Virus record (IMG/VR): IMGVR_UViG_3300047089_000122
Coordinates: 1-27,165 of that record
DNA from: a virus
Reading direction: 5' to 3' (one strand)
Length of the DNA: 27,165 bases
The translations under genes were made by a program, and so were the position numbers. Positions within the stretch are counted from its first letter, which is position 1, and every line of letters begins with the position of its first letter. Below are positions 7,514 through 14,000 of this stretch, one piece after another. Under the pieces are notes generated by a model. The model saw nothing but the letters and a program-made list of their open reading frames with translations. It had not been told where the DNA came from and did no database searches.

Positions 7514-7874
7514 GCGGGGCGTGTCCTCCTTGGTCGTAATAGAAGTCGCGGTACTTCTCCGGCTTCGCGGCCTTGAGCAGGAAGATCAGCATGGTGTCGC
7601 TGTATTTCCGGATCGCGCCCACGGCCTTGCCGGCGAAGTAGACCGGCTCGAGTGTGCCCTCCACGCCGCGCCGGTGGGCTTCTTCTTCCATGCATTCGAT
7701 CGCGACGACCTGGGCGTCGTCATAGCCCGCTTGGAACGTGCGGTCTTTGCGGAGCCAAAACTTCACGCTGTTGCGTGAGATGTTGATTTCCCGACAGGTC
7801 TTCGAGGCGTTGCCGGTCTTGGCGAAATGCTCGAGGAACTTCTGTTTCTTGAGCGTCGTAGCGGTGGCGCCCAT
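7389..7874 (-). CDS. terS: Terminase small subunit
   Basis: 161 aa, start ATG at 7874 overlapping the preceding stop by one base (TGATG). Residues about 10-45 form a helix-turn-helix (FAKTGNASKTCREINISR, then SVKFWLRKDRTFQAGYDDA) typical of small terminase subunits that recognise the packaging site. The C-terminal HATREELLSSIHGKLARLAQ region is probably the part facing TerL. The gene lies directly before terL and overlaps it. The role call is strong from the HTH form and position; the DNA site it binds is not identified. Confidence 0.85.
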   Translation of the reverse strand: MGATATTLKKQKFLEHFAKTGNASKTCREINISRNSVKFWLRKDRTFQAGYDDAQVVAIECMEEEAHRRGVEGTLEPVYFAGKAVGAIRKYSDTMLIFLLKAAKPEKYRDFYYDQGGHAPHATREELLSSIHGKLARLAQRNGAPAVLQEPERGGTRGDGT

Positions 7875-8140
7875 CAGCGCGACTCCTGCTTGCGCGTGAT
7901 CACTCGTCTCCCCTTTTTGTATTCGGGGGCGAGAGGATCAGGCTCGAGGATCATCCGCTTCCATCCTGTGCCGATTTGATGCTCCGATGCCACGCCATCG
8001 ATCACTGTTCGCAGCGAGTGCGTCCCGTTTTGATGAATGCCGAACCGTTCCACGCCAGAAAATTCCACCACTTCATCGGCATATTCGTAAATGAATATAT
8101 ACTTAGGTATGCCCTTGAGTCTGGCCTTATGCTTCCCCAT
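7874..8140 (-). CDS. Small phage protein (88 aa), unknown
   Basis: Two adjacent ATG codons (8143 and 8140) follow GGGAGG. The second has the better spacing of 7 bases and is used here; the first would overlap the methyltransferase stop by ATGA. The protein has a basic start (MGKHKARLKGIPKYIF), a central GVERFGIHQNGTHSLRTVI segment and a basic end. It looks like a small beta-rich domain. It is set between the methyltransferase and terS, so it may belong to the packaging group. No family is recognised. Confidence 0.75.
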   Translation of the reverse strand: MGKHKARLKGIPKYIFIYEYADEVVEFSGVERFGIHQNGTHSLRTVIDGVASEHQIGTGWKRMILEPDPLAPEYKKGRRVITRKQESR

Positions 8141-9408
8141 CATCGTGCCTCCCGCGTGGCGATATCGTGCGTCTGATTCCAGCGCTCGACGATCACGTCG
8201 CAGTAATGCGGGTCGATCTCCATCGCATAGCAGCGCCGCTCGAGGGGCTCGCAGGCGAGGAGCGTCTGTCCGGATCCGGCGAAGCCATCGAACACGACGT
8301 CATGGCGCCGGCTGCTGTTCCTGATCGCTTTGGCGACGAGGCCGAGCGGTTTCATCGTGGGGTGCGCGCGGCTCGCCGAGGGCCGGTCCTCCTCCCATGT
8401 CGAGGTCCGTTCGCGGCGCCGGTATTCTTTCACAATCGCGAGCAGCTCGGCCTTGTTCATCGAACCCACATCGGCCCGATCGTCGAGCACGGTGTCCTGC
8501 GTGAAGTCAGGGAGGAAGTAGTGCGCGGCGCCGGCCTGCCAGCCGTACAAGATCGATTCATGCCGCCAGTGGTAGTCCTGCCGGCCCATCACGAACTGCT
8601 GCTTGACCCAGACGAGACACTGTCGGAGTTGCTGGCCGGCGTCCTGGAGGCCGAGCCTGAAGGCGGTCTCGGTGTTGCCGGGTGGACTGCACACATACCA
8701 GGCGCCTCCGGGTTTCAACGGCCAGCAGCGCGTAGCGCGAGCGATAAGCTCGCGCGTCCCTTCATCGCCGAGGTCGTCGTTCTCGATCGTGAGTTGCTCC
8801 TCGGTCTTCCCGACGTAGTCGACTCCATAGGGTGGATCGGTAAAGACCAGCGAGGCCTCGGCACCGTCCATCAACGTCCGCACGTTGGTGAGGTCAGTGG
8901 AATCGCCGCAGAGCAAACGGTGCGGACCGAGGATCCAGATGTCGCCGGGGTTCGTGATCGTCGGTCCGGTGGGGAGCGCCGGCGCGCTGTCTTCGGTGAT
9001 CGCCTCGGTCACGAGGAACTCGTCGAGCTCGTGGCTCTCGAAGCCGGTCTGCGCGAGATCGAATCCGGCGGCCTGCAAACCTTGCAACTCGAGGGCGAGG
9101 AGATCGTGGTCCCAATCGGCCCACGTCACCGAGCGGTTCGCCATCAGTCGGAATGCCTTGACCTGCTCGTCGCTCCAATCGTCGCACAGGATCGCCGGCA
9201 CGTCGGCCAGGCCGAGCTGTATCGCAGCCTTGAGCCGCAGGTGTCCGTCGACGACGAGCCCATCGCTCATGCAGAGGATCTGGACTTTGAATCCGAACTC
9301 CCGGATGCTCGCGACCATACGGTCGACGGCCTGGTCGTTCTTCCGTGGGTTGTGGGCGTAGGGGGTGAAGTCTCGTGTCGCGCGCTGAACGATCGTCGTG
9401 GTGGTCAT
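8140..9408 (-). CDS. DNA methyltransferase with N-terminal ParB-like domain
   Basis: 422 aa from the ATG at 9408; a GTG at 9426 is an alternative, and GGTGGAG lies 12 bases before the ATG. The N-terminal ~130 residues are ParB/sulfiredoxin-like (TPYAHNPRKNDQAVDRMV, LVVDGHLRLKAAIQLGL). The second part is a class beta amino-methyltransferase: TDPPYGVDY (catalytic DPPY about 191-194) comes before FDGFAGSGQT (SAM binding, from about 373). It probably makes N6-adenine or N4-cytosine marks on phage DNA, using SAM. No restriction enzyme gene is next to it, so it is most likely an orphan that protects against host restriction or marks packaging sites. Confidence 0.92.
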   Translation of the reverse strand: MTTTTIVQRATRDFTPYAHNPRKNDQAVDRMVASIREFGFKVQILCMSDGLVVDGHLRLKAAIQLGLADVPAILCDDWSDEQVKAFRLMANRSVTWADWDHDLLALELQGLQAAGFDLAQTGFESHELDEFLVTEAITEDSAPALPTGPTITNPGDIWILGPHRLLCGDSTDLTNVRTLMDGAEASLVFTDPPYGVDYVGKTEEQLTIENDDLGDEGTRELIARATRCWPLKPGGAWYVCSPPGNTETAFRLGLQDAGQQLRQCLVWVKQQFVMGRQDYHWRHESILYGWQAGAAHYFLPDFTQDTVLDDRADVGSMNKAELLAIVKEYRRRERTSTWEEDRPSASRAHPTMKPLGLVAKAIRNSSRRHDVVFDGFAGSGQTLLACEPLERRCYAMEIDPHYCDVIVERWNQTHDIATREAR

Positions 9409-9462
9409 CGTGCGCGGATACTCCACCGTCTACCGTCGTGCTGTCCAGGACAAACGGGACTG

Positions 9463-9684
9463 TTAGAGAGTTTTCGCCGCATCGCGCCTCCACTGCATCA
9501 GCGCCACGCTATAGCGCCACGTGAGGACGACGGTCAAGAGCGCCAATCCCCACAGCTGCTGTTGGTAGACGATGAGGTAGCACCACAGCGCCTGGTTCAC
9601 GAGCCCCACCGCCCATCCTTGCCACTTTTTTCTCGCGATGAGCTCCATCGACAGCAGTGTCATACACCCGACGATCCAGTCCAT
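9463..9684 (-). CDS. Small integral membrane protein (73 aa), PnuC-like or holin-like
   Basis: The ATG at 9684 has AAGGAGAGAG immediately upstream, so it is preferred over the in-frame start at 9729. Two or three hydrophobic segments are visible: WIVGCMTLLSMEL, WAVGLVNQALWCYLIV and LWGLALLTVVLTW. A basic loop (ARKKWQGW) lies between the first two. The ARKKWQGWAVGLVNQ pattern resembles parts of PnuC-type transporters, as in several short phage membrane proteins. A holin role is also possible, though no endolysin is nearby. Only the membrane location is well supported. Confidence 0.7.
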   Translation of the reverse strand: MDWIVGCMTLLSMELIARKKWQGWAVGLVNQALWCYLIVYQQQLWGLALLTVVLTWRYSVALMQWRRDAAKTL

Positions 9685-9715
9685 CTCTCTCCTTCGATCA
9701 CTGATCCAGTTGGTG

Positions 9716-10165
9716 TCAAGTTGTGCCACTCAATAATCGATCGACCTCTACTTTTGGAATGCGGATTGCTCCGTTAATCCTGACGGACTTAATCTTGCCT
9801 TCTTGTTCATGGCGGTAGAACGTTGTACGACTGATTTGCAACGCTGCCATCACTTCGCGAGGTTTGAACAACCATTCGTTTAACGGCATCTCGCTAACGC
9901 TGATTGGCTGGATCTCCTCCTGATGTTCTCGTCCCTTCGTTGGCATGACATCGACCTGAAGTTTGCGTATGACATCGGTATACTTCGCTTCCCTGTGTTG
10001 CGCTCTCGCCTCATAGGCTCGGCCTTCACGCTCGGCGAGCATCTTTTCGACGGACAATGGTGTCTCGACTCCTTCACGCCTGATGCCTGTTGATTCACGC
10101 CTCTTGTGTCCTAGAAAATAATAGCCAATCCAAAATATGTCGTGACGTATGTAAATCCACCCCAT
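9716..10165 (-). CDS. HTH protein, excisionase/MerR-type DNA-binding domain at C-terminus
   Basis: 149 aa; the ATG at 10165 follows AGGAGGAGAAGG. The C-terminal ~55 residues form a winged HTH of the excisionase (HTH_17) type: WLFKPREVMAALQISRTTFY, then KIKSVRING and IRIPKVEVDRLL. The N-terminal 90 residues are charged and helical and not recognised. The next gene upstream encodes a shorter protein with the same domain (FHLLKPREVMLYL...), so these look like paralogues. Roles could be Xis, control of the late operon or DNA packaging. Neither lies close to the integrase. Confidence 0.75.
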   Translation of the reverse strand: MGWIYIRHDIFWIGYYFLGHKRRESTGIRREGVETPLSVEKMLAEREGRAYEARAQHREAKYTDVIRKLQVDVMPTKGREHQEEIQPISVSEMPLNEWLFKPREVMAALQISRTTFYRHEQEGKIKSVRINGAIRIPKVEVDRLLSGTT

Positions 10166-10186
10166 CCTTCTCCTCCTGATGTTCTC

Positions 10187-10390
10187 CTACTCGAAATAAT
10201 CACGCTGCACGCGGAGCACTTCTTCTCGTGGAATCCGGAGATCAGATTTCACGCGTTTGGCCTTGATCGTGCCGTCCTCTACCATGCGGTAGAATAGTGA
10301 CTTACTGATCCGCAGGTAGAGCATCACTTCCCTCGGCTTGAGGAGATGAAACGCCGGCAACGCCGACGGATGTTCAGGGACGCTCGTCAT
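10187..10390 (-). CDS. Small excisionase-type HTH protein (67 aa)
   Basis: The ATG at 10390 has GGGAG 6 bases upstream. After a 15-residue lead the protein is one HTH_17 domain: LLKPREVMLYLRISKSLFYR, TIKAKRVKSDLRIPREEVLR. This matches the C-terminal domain of the next gene almost position by position, with the same KPREVM...IS..FYR...IK..R....RIP..EV frame. Members are often Xis proteins or transcription regulators. Its distance from the integrase (11 kb) weakens the Xis idea but does not exclude it. Confidence 0.75.
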   Translation of the reverse strand: MTSVPEHPSALPAFHLLKPREVMLYLRISKSLFYRMVEDGTIKAKRVKSDLRIPREEVLRVQRDYFE

Positions 10391-10466
10391 GTCGGACTCC
10401 CTTCGTGCATGCCTACGACTAGGCCCGACAGGCTTTTTAGCGTGCACAACGTGGGTGGTGGGCGAA

Positions 10467-11063
10467 TCATCCGCTCCCCGCCTTCCCGGTGGCTTCCAGG
10501 GCCTTCTGCTCGAAGAATGCCTGGAGTCCTCCGGTGATCAAGGTGAGCCCATCGCCGTCGGTGTGCCGGTCTCCGGTCGGGTCTCTCGACTTATCCCCAG
10601 TTGTGGATAAACAATCTTCTTCTTTGGTTGGTCGGTCGGTCGGTCGGTCCTGCGTTTTTGAACGGTTCTTTGGGGGGTTCTTTGTCGGTTGTGGATTGTG
10701 TGACTGATACGAGGCTTGGACAGCTTTCCATTTCGCGGGGTTATGCTTATATTTAATCTGGAGGAACCGTCCAAAATAGTCCCACCAGTCGTGAACGCGA
10801 AAGTGCGGCTTCCGGTCGATCCAACACGATGCGACCATCGACTGCACAAAGAACTCCGATCGGTCTGGAACGAGGCCAACGCTCCCCGCCAGCACCTGAT
10901 CGTTGAATCGACGCAAGTCGCCGTCCGGTGCGTAGTCAACACACCACCACCAGAAGCGATGCAACTTGCCCAGCGTTTCGTCGAGAGTCCATGTCATACG
11001 TCCAGCTAAATCGAGCACCTTGGGGTGCGTGCTCAGGGCTTGATGCGATTCAATCCAGGCCAC
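10467..11063 (-). CDS. Replication-initiator-like protein (198 aa)
   Basis: GTG start at 11063 with GGGGAGAGGA directly before it. Residues 1 to about 105 (MAWIESHQALSTHPKVLDLA, YAPDGDLRRF, HDWWDYFGRFLQIKY) match the N-terminal type common in phage replication or replisome-organiser proteins that bind the origin. The second part is polar and probably disordered, and includes DRPTDRPT coded by a four-base repeat. DnaA-box-like sites lie inside the gene at 10591-10698, which fits an origin within the initiator gene, as in lambdoid O genes. No phage helicase or polymerase is seen, so host enzymes would be recruited. Confidence 0.6.
   Translation of the reverse strand: MAWIESHQALSTHPKVLDLAGRMTWTLDETLGKLHRFWWWCVDYAPDGDLRRFNDQVLAGSVGLVPDRSEFFVQSMVASCWIDRKPHFRVHDWWDYFGRFLQIKYKHNPAKWKAVQASYQSHNPQPTKNPPKNRSKTQDRPTDRPTKEEDCLSTTGDKSRDPTGDRHTDGDGLTLITGGLQAFFEQKALEATGKAGSG
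10591..10698. other. DnaA-box-like sites, candidate replication origin
   Basis: TTATCCCCA (10591-10599) and TGTGGATAA (10602-10610) face each other across 2 bases. The second is the perfect reverse of the TTATCCACA box and the first differs from it by one base. A third, weaker copy, TGTGGATTG, is at 10690-10698. All lie inside the initiator-like gene. No clear AT-rich unwinding stretch is next to them, so the origin role is tentative. Confidence 0.4.
10630..10649. repeat. Tetranucleotide repeat (GGTC)5 inside a gene
   Basis: Five perfect copies of GGTC, coding DRPTDRPT on the minus strand in the polar part of the initiator-like protein. The unit is not a multiple of three, so gain or loss of a unit would change the frame of the C-terminal part. 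Confidence 0.8.
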
Positions 11064-11182
11064 TCCTCTCCCCTTTCCTATCTGCTCATGCCTCTTCGAT
11101 CATGGATGTGACTCGGAAATCCTCATGGCATTGTCATGACTCATCCTCCTTTCTCCCCGCGACCGGCGGCGTGGCGGGCGGA
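11064..11182 (-). other. Gap with ribosome binding site and remnant 14-codon ORF
   Basis: A strong AAAGGAGG touches an ATG at 11144, but the frame closes after 14 codons (TGA at 11100-11102). Other ATGs here close sooner. The stretch at 11142-11182 shares GGCGGCGTGGCGGGCGG with the gene junction at 11351-11389. This looks like the remains of a small accessory gene whose junction sequence survived, or a short leader peptide. No other feature is seen. Confidence 0.4.
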
Positions 11183-11353
11183 TTATTTGTCGCCATAATC
11201 TTCACCTTCAGGCAGGCCCATCTCTCTGTCTGCATCATCCGACAACGCCTGATCGTCCTCTTCATTGCGGATCGATTGGTTGGGATGATAGCCAGGTTTC
11301 AATTTCTTGTTCGTGCTGCTCGCTGGTGTTTGTCCATGTCCAAATCTACTCAT
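11183..11353 (-). CDS. Small acidic protein (56 aa), unknown
   Basis: The ATG at 11353 overlaps the stop of the gene before it (ATGA) and has AAGGAGAG 5 bases upstream, within that gene's last codons. The product starts MSRFGHGQTPASSTNKKLKP and ends with an acidic stretch containing EEDDQALSDDADREM. It is too short and polar to assign. Good ribosome binding site and coupling support expression. Confidence 0.65.
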   Translation of the reverse strand: MSRFGHGQTPASSTNKKLKPGYHPNQSIRNEEDDQALSDDADREMGLPEGEDYGDK

Positions 11354-11589
11354 CTCGCCTCTCCTTCCCTCGGCGGCGTGGCGGGCGGCTTAATCAACTT
11401 CTCTTTCATCGGGGCCATCAGATCAATTAATTGCTTGAACCGCTTCCGTTCGTACCAGTGTGCGCGTTCATCCTCATTCATCGGTTTAACGATGGCCAAT
11501 TCCTCATCTGTCAAAAGGAAATATCGACTCTTCTCGCTATCCAGCAATTCATCCCAAGAACGTAAGTCATGCGGTCGTTCACTATTCAT
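11350..11589 (-). CDS. Small helical phage protein (79 aa), unknown
   Basis: The ATG at 11589 overlaps the preceding stop (ATGA), with GGGAGAG upstream. The open frame extends further but only as overlap with the upstream gene. The protein is charged and helical (MNSERPHDLRSWDELLDSEK, YERKRFKQLIDLM) and ends PPREGEAR. That ending is identical to the end of the next gene upstream, because both genes share a junction sequence that also contains the next ribosome binding site. Function unknown. Confidence 0.7.
   Translation of the reverse strand: MNSERPHDLRSWDELLDSEKSRYFLLTDEELAIVKPMNEDERAHWYERKRFKQLIDLMAPMKEKLIKPPATPPREGEAR
11351..11389. repeat. Repeated gene-junction sequence, copy 1
   Basis: Bases 11351-11378 match 11587-11614 closely (CATCTCGCCTCTCC, one T/C difference, then CCCTCGGCGGCG). 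Bases 11372-11388 match 11164-11180 exactly (GGCGGCGTGGCGGGCGG). On the coding strand it holds the end of one gene (PPREGEAR), the ribosome binding site and the ATGA overlap of the next. Confidence 0.8.
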
Positions 11590-11942
11590 CTCGCCTCTCC
11601 CTCCCTCGGCGGCGCGATGGCCTGCGAGGACCATTCGCCCGGCAGTTCATCTATAAATAACGCGACGGTTCCAATGTTGTGCGTCTCCATCGTGAACACC
11701 TCTGATTTCTGTATGTGCGACTGGGAAATGTTCAAGACCGTTGCCTTCCTGTCTTTACTGAAGCGCCACCAGTACCATCCAGGAACCGTGGGTTTGTTAG
11801 TGGTCCAGGTCATGGGAGGCTCGCCCTTTAGGTAAAGTTCGCTACAGTGTGCTCCCTGATGATTCAACGGAAGTGCACAGAACCATTCCTCTTGGCCGTT
11901 CGCCGGATCAGCATATTCAATATAAGGACATTGCTTGTTCAC
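11586..11942 (-). CDS. Phage protein (118 aa) with PGWYWWR motif, unknown
   Basis: The GTG at 11942 follows AGGGGA that includes the stop of the preceding gene. The first 40 residues contain CPYIEY, WFCALPLNHQGAHC, a Cys/His set that may bind zinc. The second half has PTVPGWYWWRFSKDRKATVL and VALFIDELPGEW, a form seen in small phage proteins of unknown function. The C-terminus is the shared PPREGEAR. An ATG at residue 43 could start a separate shorter product, but it has only a weak signal. Confidence 0.7.
   Translation of the reverse strand: MNKQCPYIEYADPANGQEEWFCALPLNHQGAHCSELYLKGEPPMTWTTNKPTVPGWYWWRFSKDRKATVLNISQSHIQKSEVFTMETHNIGTVALFIDELPGEWSSQAIAPPREGEAR
11587..11614. repeat. Repeated gene-junction sequence, copy 2
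   Basis: This copy of the 28-base junction differs from 11351-11378 at one position. It codes the end of the 118-aa gene and carries the ribosome binding site and overlapping ATGA start of the 79-aa gene. Confidence 0.8.
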
Positions 11943-11950
11943 GGCTTCCC

Positions 11951-12256
11951 CTACCGCAGAGCGGCGGCGCGGGCGCGGCACCATGTCAATGCTTTTTGCC
12001 TATATTCATAACCACTCACGCCGAAATCTTGGCGATTATCCAGATAGTCCGCCGCCTCCTCCACCCCCTGCGCCATGGCCTCCCGCAAAAGTGGAAGCAT
12101 CGCGTACATAAAATGCTCTTTGAATTGCCGTGCAGGCTGCTGGCCTTCCTCGTCACCATAGAGGAAATTGTAGAGAGCCTGCTCAACGGCTTTCTCTAGT
12201 TCCACCGCCCGCGCCAGGTCAATGTCCGAGGGGATCGAGGTGTCGTGCGTGCTCAT
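11951..12256 (-). CDS. Helical phage protein (101 aa), unknown
   Basis: The ATG at 12256 has AGGGAG 6 bases before it, inside the previous gene, which it overlaps by 38 bases. The product is mainly alpha-helical: DIDLARAVELEKAVEQALYN, FKEHFMYAMLPLLREAMAQG, and a terminal YEYRQKALTWCRARAAAL. It may bind another phage protein, but no motif points to a reaction. It lies in the run of short accessory genes between the J-domain gene and the replication gene. Confidence 0.7.
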   Translation of the reverse strand: MSTHDTSIPSDIDLARAVELEKAVEQALYNFLYGDEEGQQPARQFKEHFMYAMLPLLREAMAQGVEEAADYLDNRQDFGVSGYEYRQKALTWCRARAAALR

Positions 12257-12407
12257 CAGCGACTCCCTTCTCGTAGGCTTCGCGCAAGGCGGCGGCGATG
12301 ATCTCAATAGCCTGATCTTCGATGACCGGCAGCATGGTGTGCCACCCGTCAGATTTGCGGGTGAGTCGTTCATACACCGCCCGCGCCGTCTGCTGGTGGT
12401 CTGTCAT
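12219..12407 (-). CDS. Small phage protein (62 aa), unknown
   Basis: The ATG at 12407 has GGGAG 5 bases upstream and overlaps the J-domain gene's stop (ATGA). Sequence MTDHQQTARAVYERLTRKSD leads to a helical EIIAAALREAYEKGVADEHA and ends DPLGH. The segment AALREAYEKG resembles ends of other small phage proteins made for host take-over, but nothing specific can be assigned. Confidence 0.7.
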   Translation of the reverse strand: MTDHQQTARAVYERLTRKSDGWHTMLPVIEDQAIEIIAAALREAYEKGVADEHARHLDPLGH

Positions 12408-13003
12408 GATAGCTCCCGCTGCGCCGAGTCCCACGCGCCGTTGAGTTCAGCCATGCGCGCATCCGATCCGCCGAGATCAGGGTGCTGCGTCGCGGCGAGT
12501 TTGCGGTAGCGATCGCGCGCCTCGGGGAGCGTCGGCGTATGTTCAAACCCGAGCACATGCCGCCAATCGTTCGGCGAAGGCAGAGCCGTGAACCCGAGAA
12601 AGGCTCGTTCCAAAATCATTGCGCCGCCGTGCCGCTCGATGGCTCTCATGGCTTCGAGTGTGGCCGCGATCGCCGCCAGGTTGTCGGCCACTTGGGTGTA
12701 CTGATCGACGGCCATGACCTTATGCTGGGGATCTTTCGCGTGCTTCCAATACACAGCCACGCCGGGATCGATCGGCGGCGTCTGATTGCTTCTGGGGAGT
12801 CCGTCGAGACGCGGCTGCAAGTTGGTAGAAATGATGATGTACTCGGTATCCCAATATCCGAACAGTCGCAGCTGTTCGAGCACCCGCCCGACACCATCCG
12901 CAATCGAGAGGCGATCGTGGTAACGCTTGAAGTTCGCGTCACGTCGGCTGCCGCTCTTGGCACGACGCCAGCCAGCCGGCCACAATAACGGAAAATTCGT
13001 CAC
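12404..13003 (-). CDS. Phage protein with C-terminal DnaJ (J) domain
   Basis: 199 aa, GTG start at 13003 overlapping the preceding stop (GTGA). Residues about 146-199 look like a short J domain: DWRHVLGF, EARDRYRKLAATQHPDLGG with the key HPD at 174-176, then AELNGAWDSAQREL. J domains stimulate the ATPase of Hsp70 (DnaK). The N-terminal 140 residues have RRDANFKRYHDRLSIADGV and a strand-rich middle (TEYIIISTNLQPRLDGLP). It may pull host DnaK to phage replication or assembly complexes; that partner is inferred. Confidence 0.75.
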   Translation of the reverse strand: MTNFPLLWPAGWRRAKSGSRRDANFKRYHDRLSIADGVGRVLEQLRLFGYWDTEYIIISTNLQPRLDGLPRSNQTPPIDPGVAVYWKHAKDPQHKVMAVDQYTQVADNLAAIAATLEAMRAIERHGGAMILERAFLGFTALPSPNDWRHVLGFEHTPTLPEARDRYRKLAATQHPDLGGSDARMAELNGAWDSAQRELS

Positions 13004-13338
13004 ATCACGCCCCCTTTTGCCTTAAAGAATGTGCAGGCCTGGTCTTTCTTTCGAATATCGGTGCCCGGCCCGCGCGTGATCTGAAACTCCCCACACTTGA
13101 AATATGTGCCGGCGCGCCTGATCGTGACGAGGGAGGCGCAGTCTCCGCAGGTCTTGCCATCGGGCCCTCGACCGGCGATCTCCCACCAGGGCCGATGGCG
13201 CATGGTGCGCAGGACCGGCTTGGCTCCGCCGGACAGCTTGCGGATCGTCGAGCCGATGCCATGGCCGTCGGCGATCGCGCGTTCATGCCGCAGCTGAATC
13301 TCCTCCATCGTCAGGGGTTGGCCGTCGAACAATCCCAT
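13000..13338 (-). CDS. Cys-motif phage protein (112 aa), unknown
   Basis: The ATG at 13338 has GAGGTGA upstream; the GTG at 13347 overlapping the thyX stop is an alternative. The second half holds CGDCASLVTI, KCGEFQI, GPGTDIRKKDQACTFF, four Cys in a C-x2-C...C...C form that probably binds zinc. This ending (GTDIR...AC..F) recurs in small siphophage proteins. Function is not known. It is set between thyX and the J-domain gene with overlaps on both sides, or nearly so. Confidence 0.75.
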   Translation of the reverse strand: MGLFDGQPLTMEEIQLRHERAIADGHGIGSTIRKLSGGAKPVLRTMRHRPWWEIAGRGPDGKTCGDCASLVTIRRAGTYFKCGEFQITRGPGTDIRKKDQACTFFKAKGGVM

Positions 13339-13343
13339 TGCCG

Positions 13344-14000
13344 TCACCTCATCTTCTTCAGGTTGTCAGCCTGCGTACCTTCCGGCTCGATATCCTCAAA
13401 CAGCACCGGGATCTTGGCTTGGAACTCGGCGAGCAGCGGGATCGTGATCTGGCGCATCTGCGGGTGCGCTTCTCGCGTGGTTCTCATAAGCAGGAAGTGA
13501 CGCCAGTTCCGGAGGTTGCAGGTCGTGACAATGCGAGAGGCGAGTGCATTGGGAAAGACTGAGCGGGCAATCTGCGGAGTTGCACCCGACCTGATCATCC
13601 GCTGGTATTCCACCTCAGAGAACCTGATCGCGTCGGCCCAAATCCCTTTGCTCAATTCATTCATCCCTTGCGGCTGAATAAACGACGCGGGCATTTTCTT
13701 TTCATAGTTCACGAACCGCGTGCTCTCCTGCGTGAACGAGGCGAGCCGGTGCCGCACCCATTCGTGCGTGATGCCACGATCGACCACGGCATCCACCGTC
13801 ACCACCGCATGCTCGACGATAGACCAATCACCTTTGCCGAGGACCACGGCTCTCAGAAACCGCTCCCAGCTGCCCTCAGTTTGCGCATCTTCCGATCGGT
13901 GCGAGATCCGCCCACACCATTCGATCTTCTTCAGCAGCGCAACGCCGGCGGCCTGATCTGGCACGTCCATCAGCTGGGCATAGGGTTCCACAATGTTCAT
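13344..14000 (-). CDS. thyX: Flavin-dependent thymidylate synthase
   Basis: 218 aa. It makes dTMP from dUMP using methylenetetrahydrofolate, FAD and NADPH, supplying thymidine for phage DNA. The ThyX motif RHR-x7-S is complete at 83-93 (RHRLASFTQES), followed by TRFVNY. The region ISHRSEDAQT and HAVVTVDAVVDRGITHEWV also fit. Start ATG 14000 has AAAGGAG upstream and overlaps the DUF3310 stop (ATGA), so the two are co-translated. Length is near the family norm and no key residue is missing. Confidence 0.95.
   Translation of the reverse strand: MNIVEPYAQLMDVPDQAAGVALLKKIEWCGRISHRSEDAQTEGSWERFLRAVVLGKGDWSIVEHAVVTVDAVVDRGITHEWVRHRLASFTQESTRFVNYEKKMPASFIQPQGMNELSKGIWADAIRFSEVEYQRMIRSGATPQIARSVFPNALASRIVTTCNLRNWRHFLLMRTTREAHPQMRQITIPLLAEFQAKIPVLFEDIEPEGTQADNLKKMR

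Noticed and set aside
8167-9777. Plus-strand open frame of 536 codons opposite the methyltransferase
   Set aside because: Antisense shadow; the minus strand has full methyltransferase motifs.
10591-10610. Inverted DnaA-like boxes as an intrinsic terminator
   Set aside because: The arms can pair, but the stem is short and AT-rich with no T run after it, and it is inside a gene.
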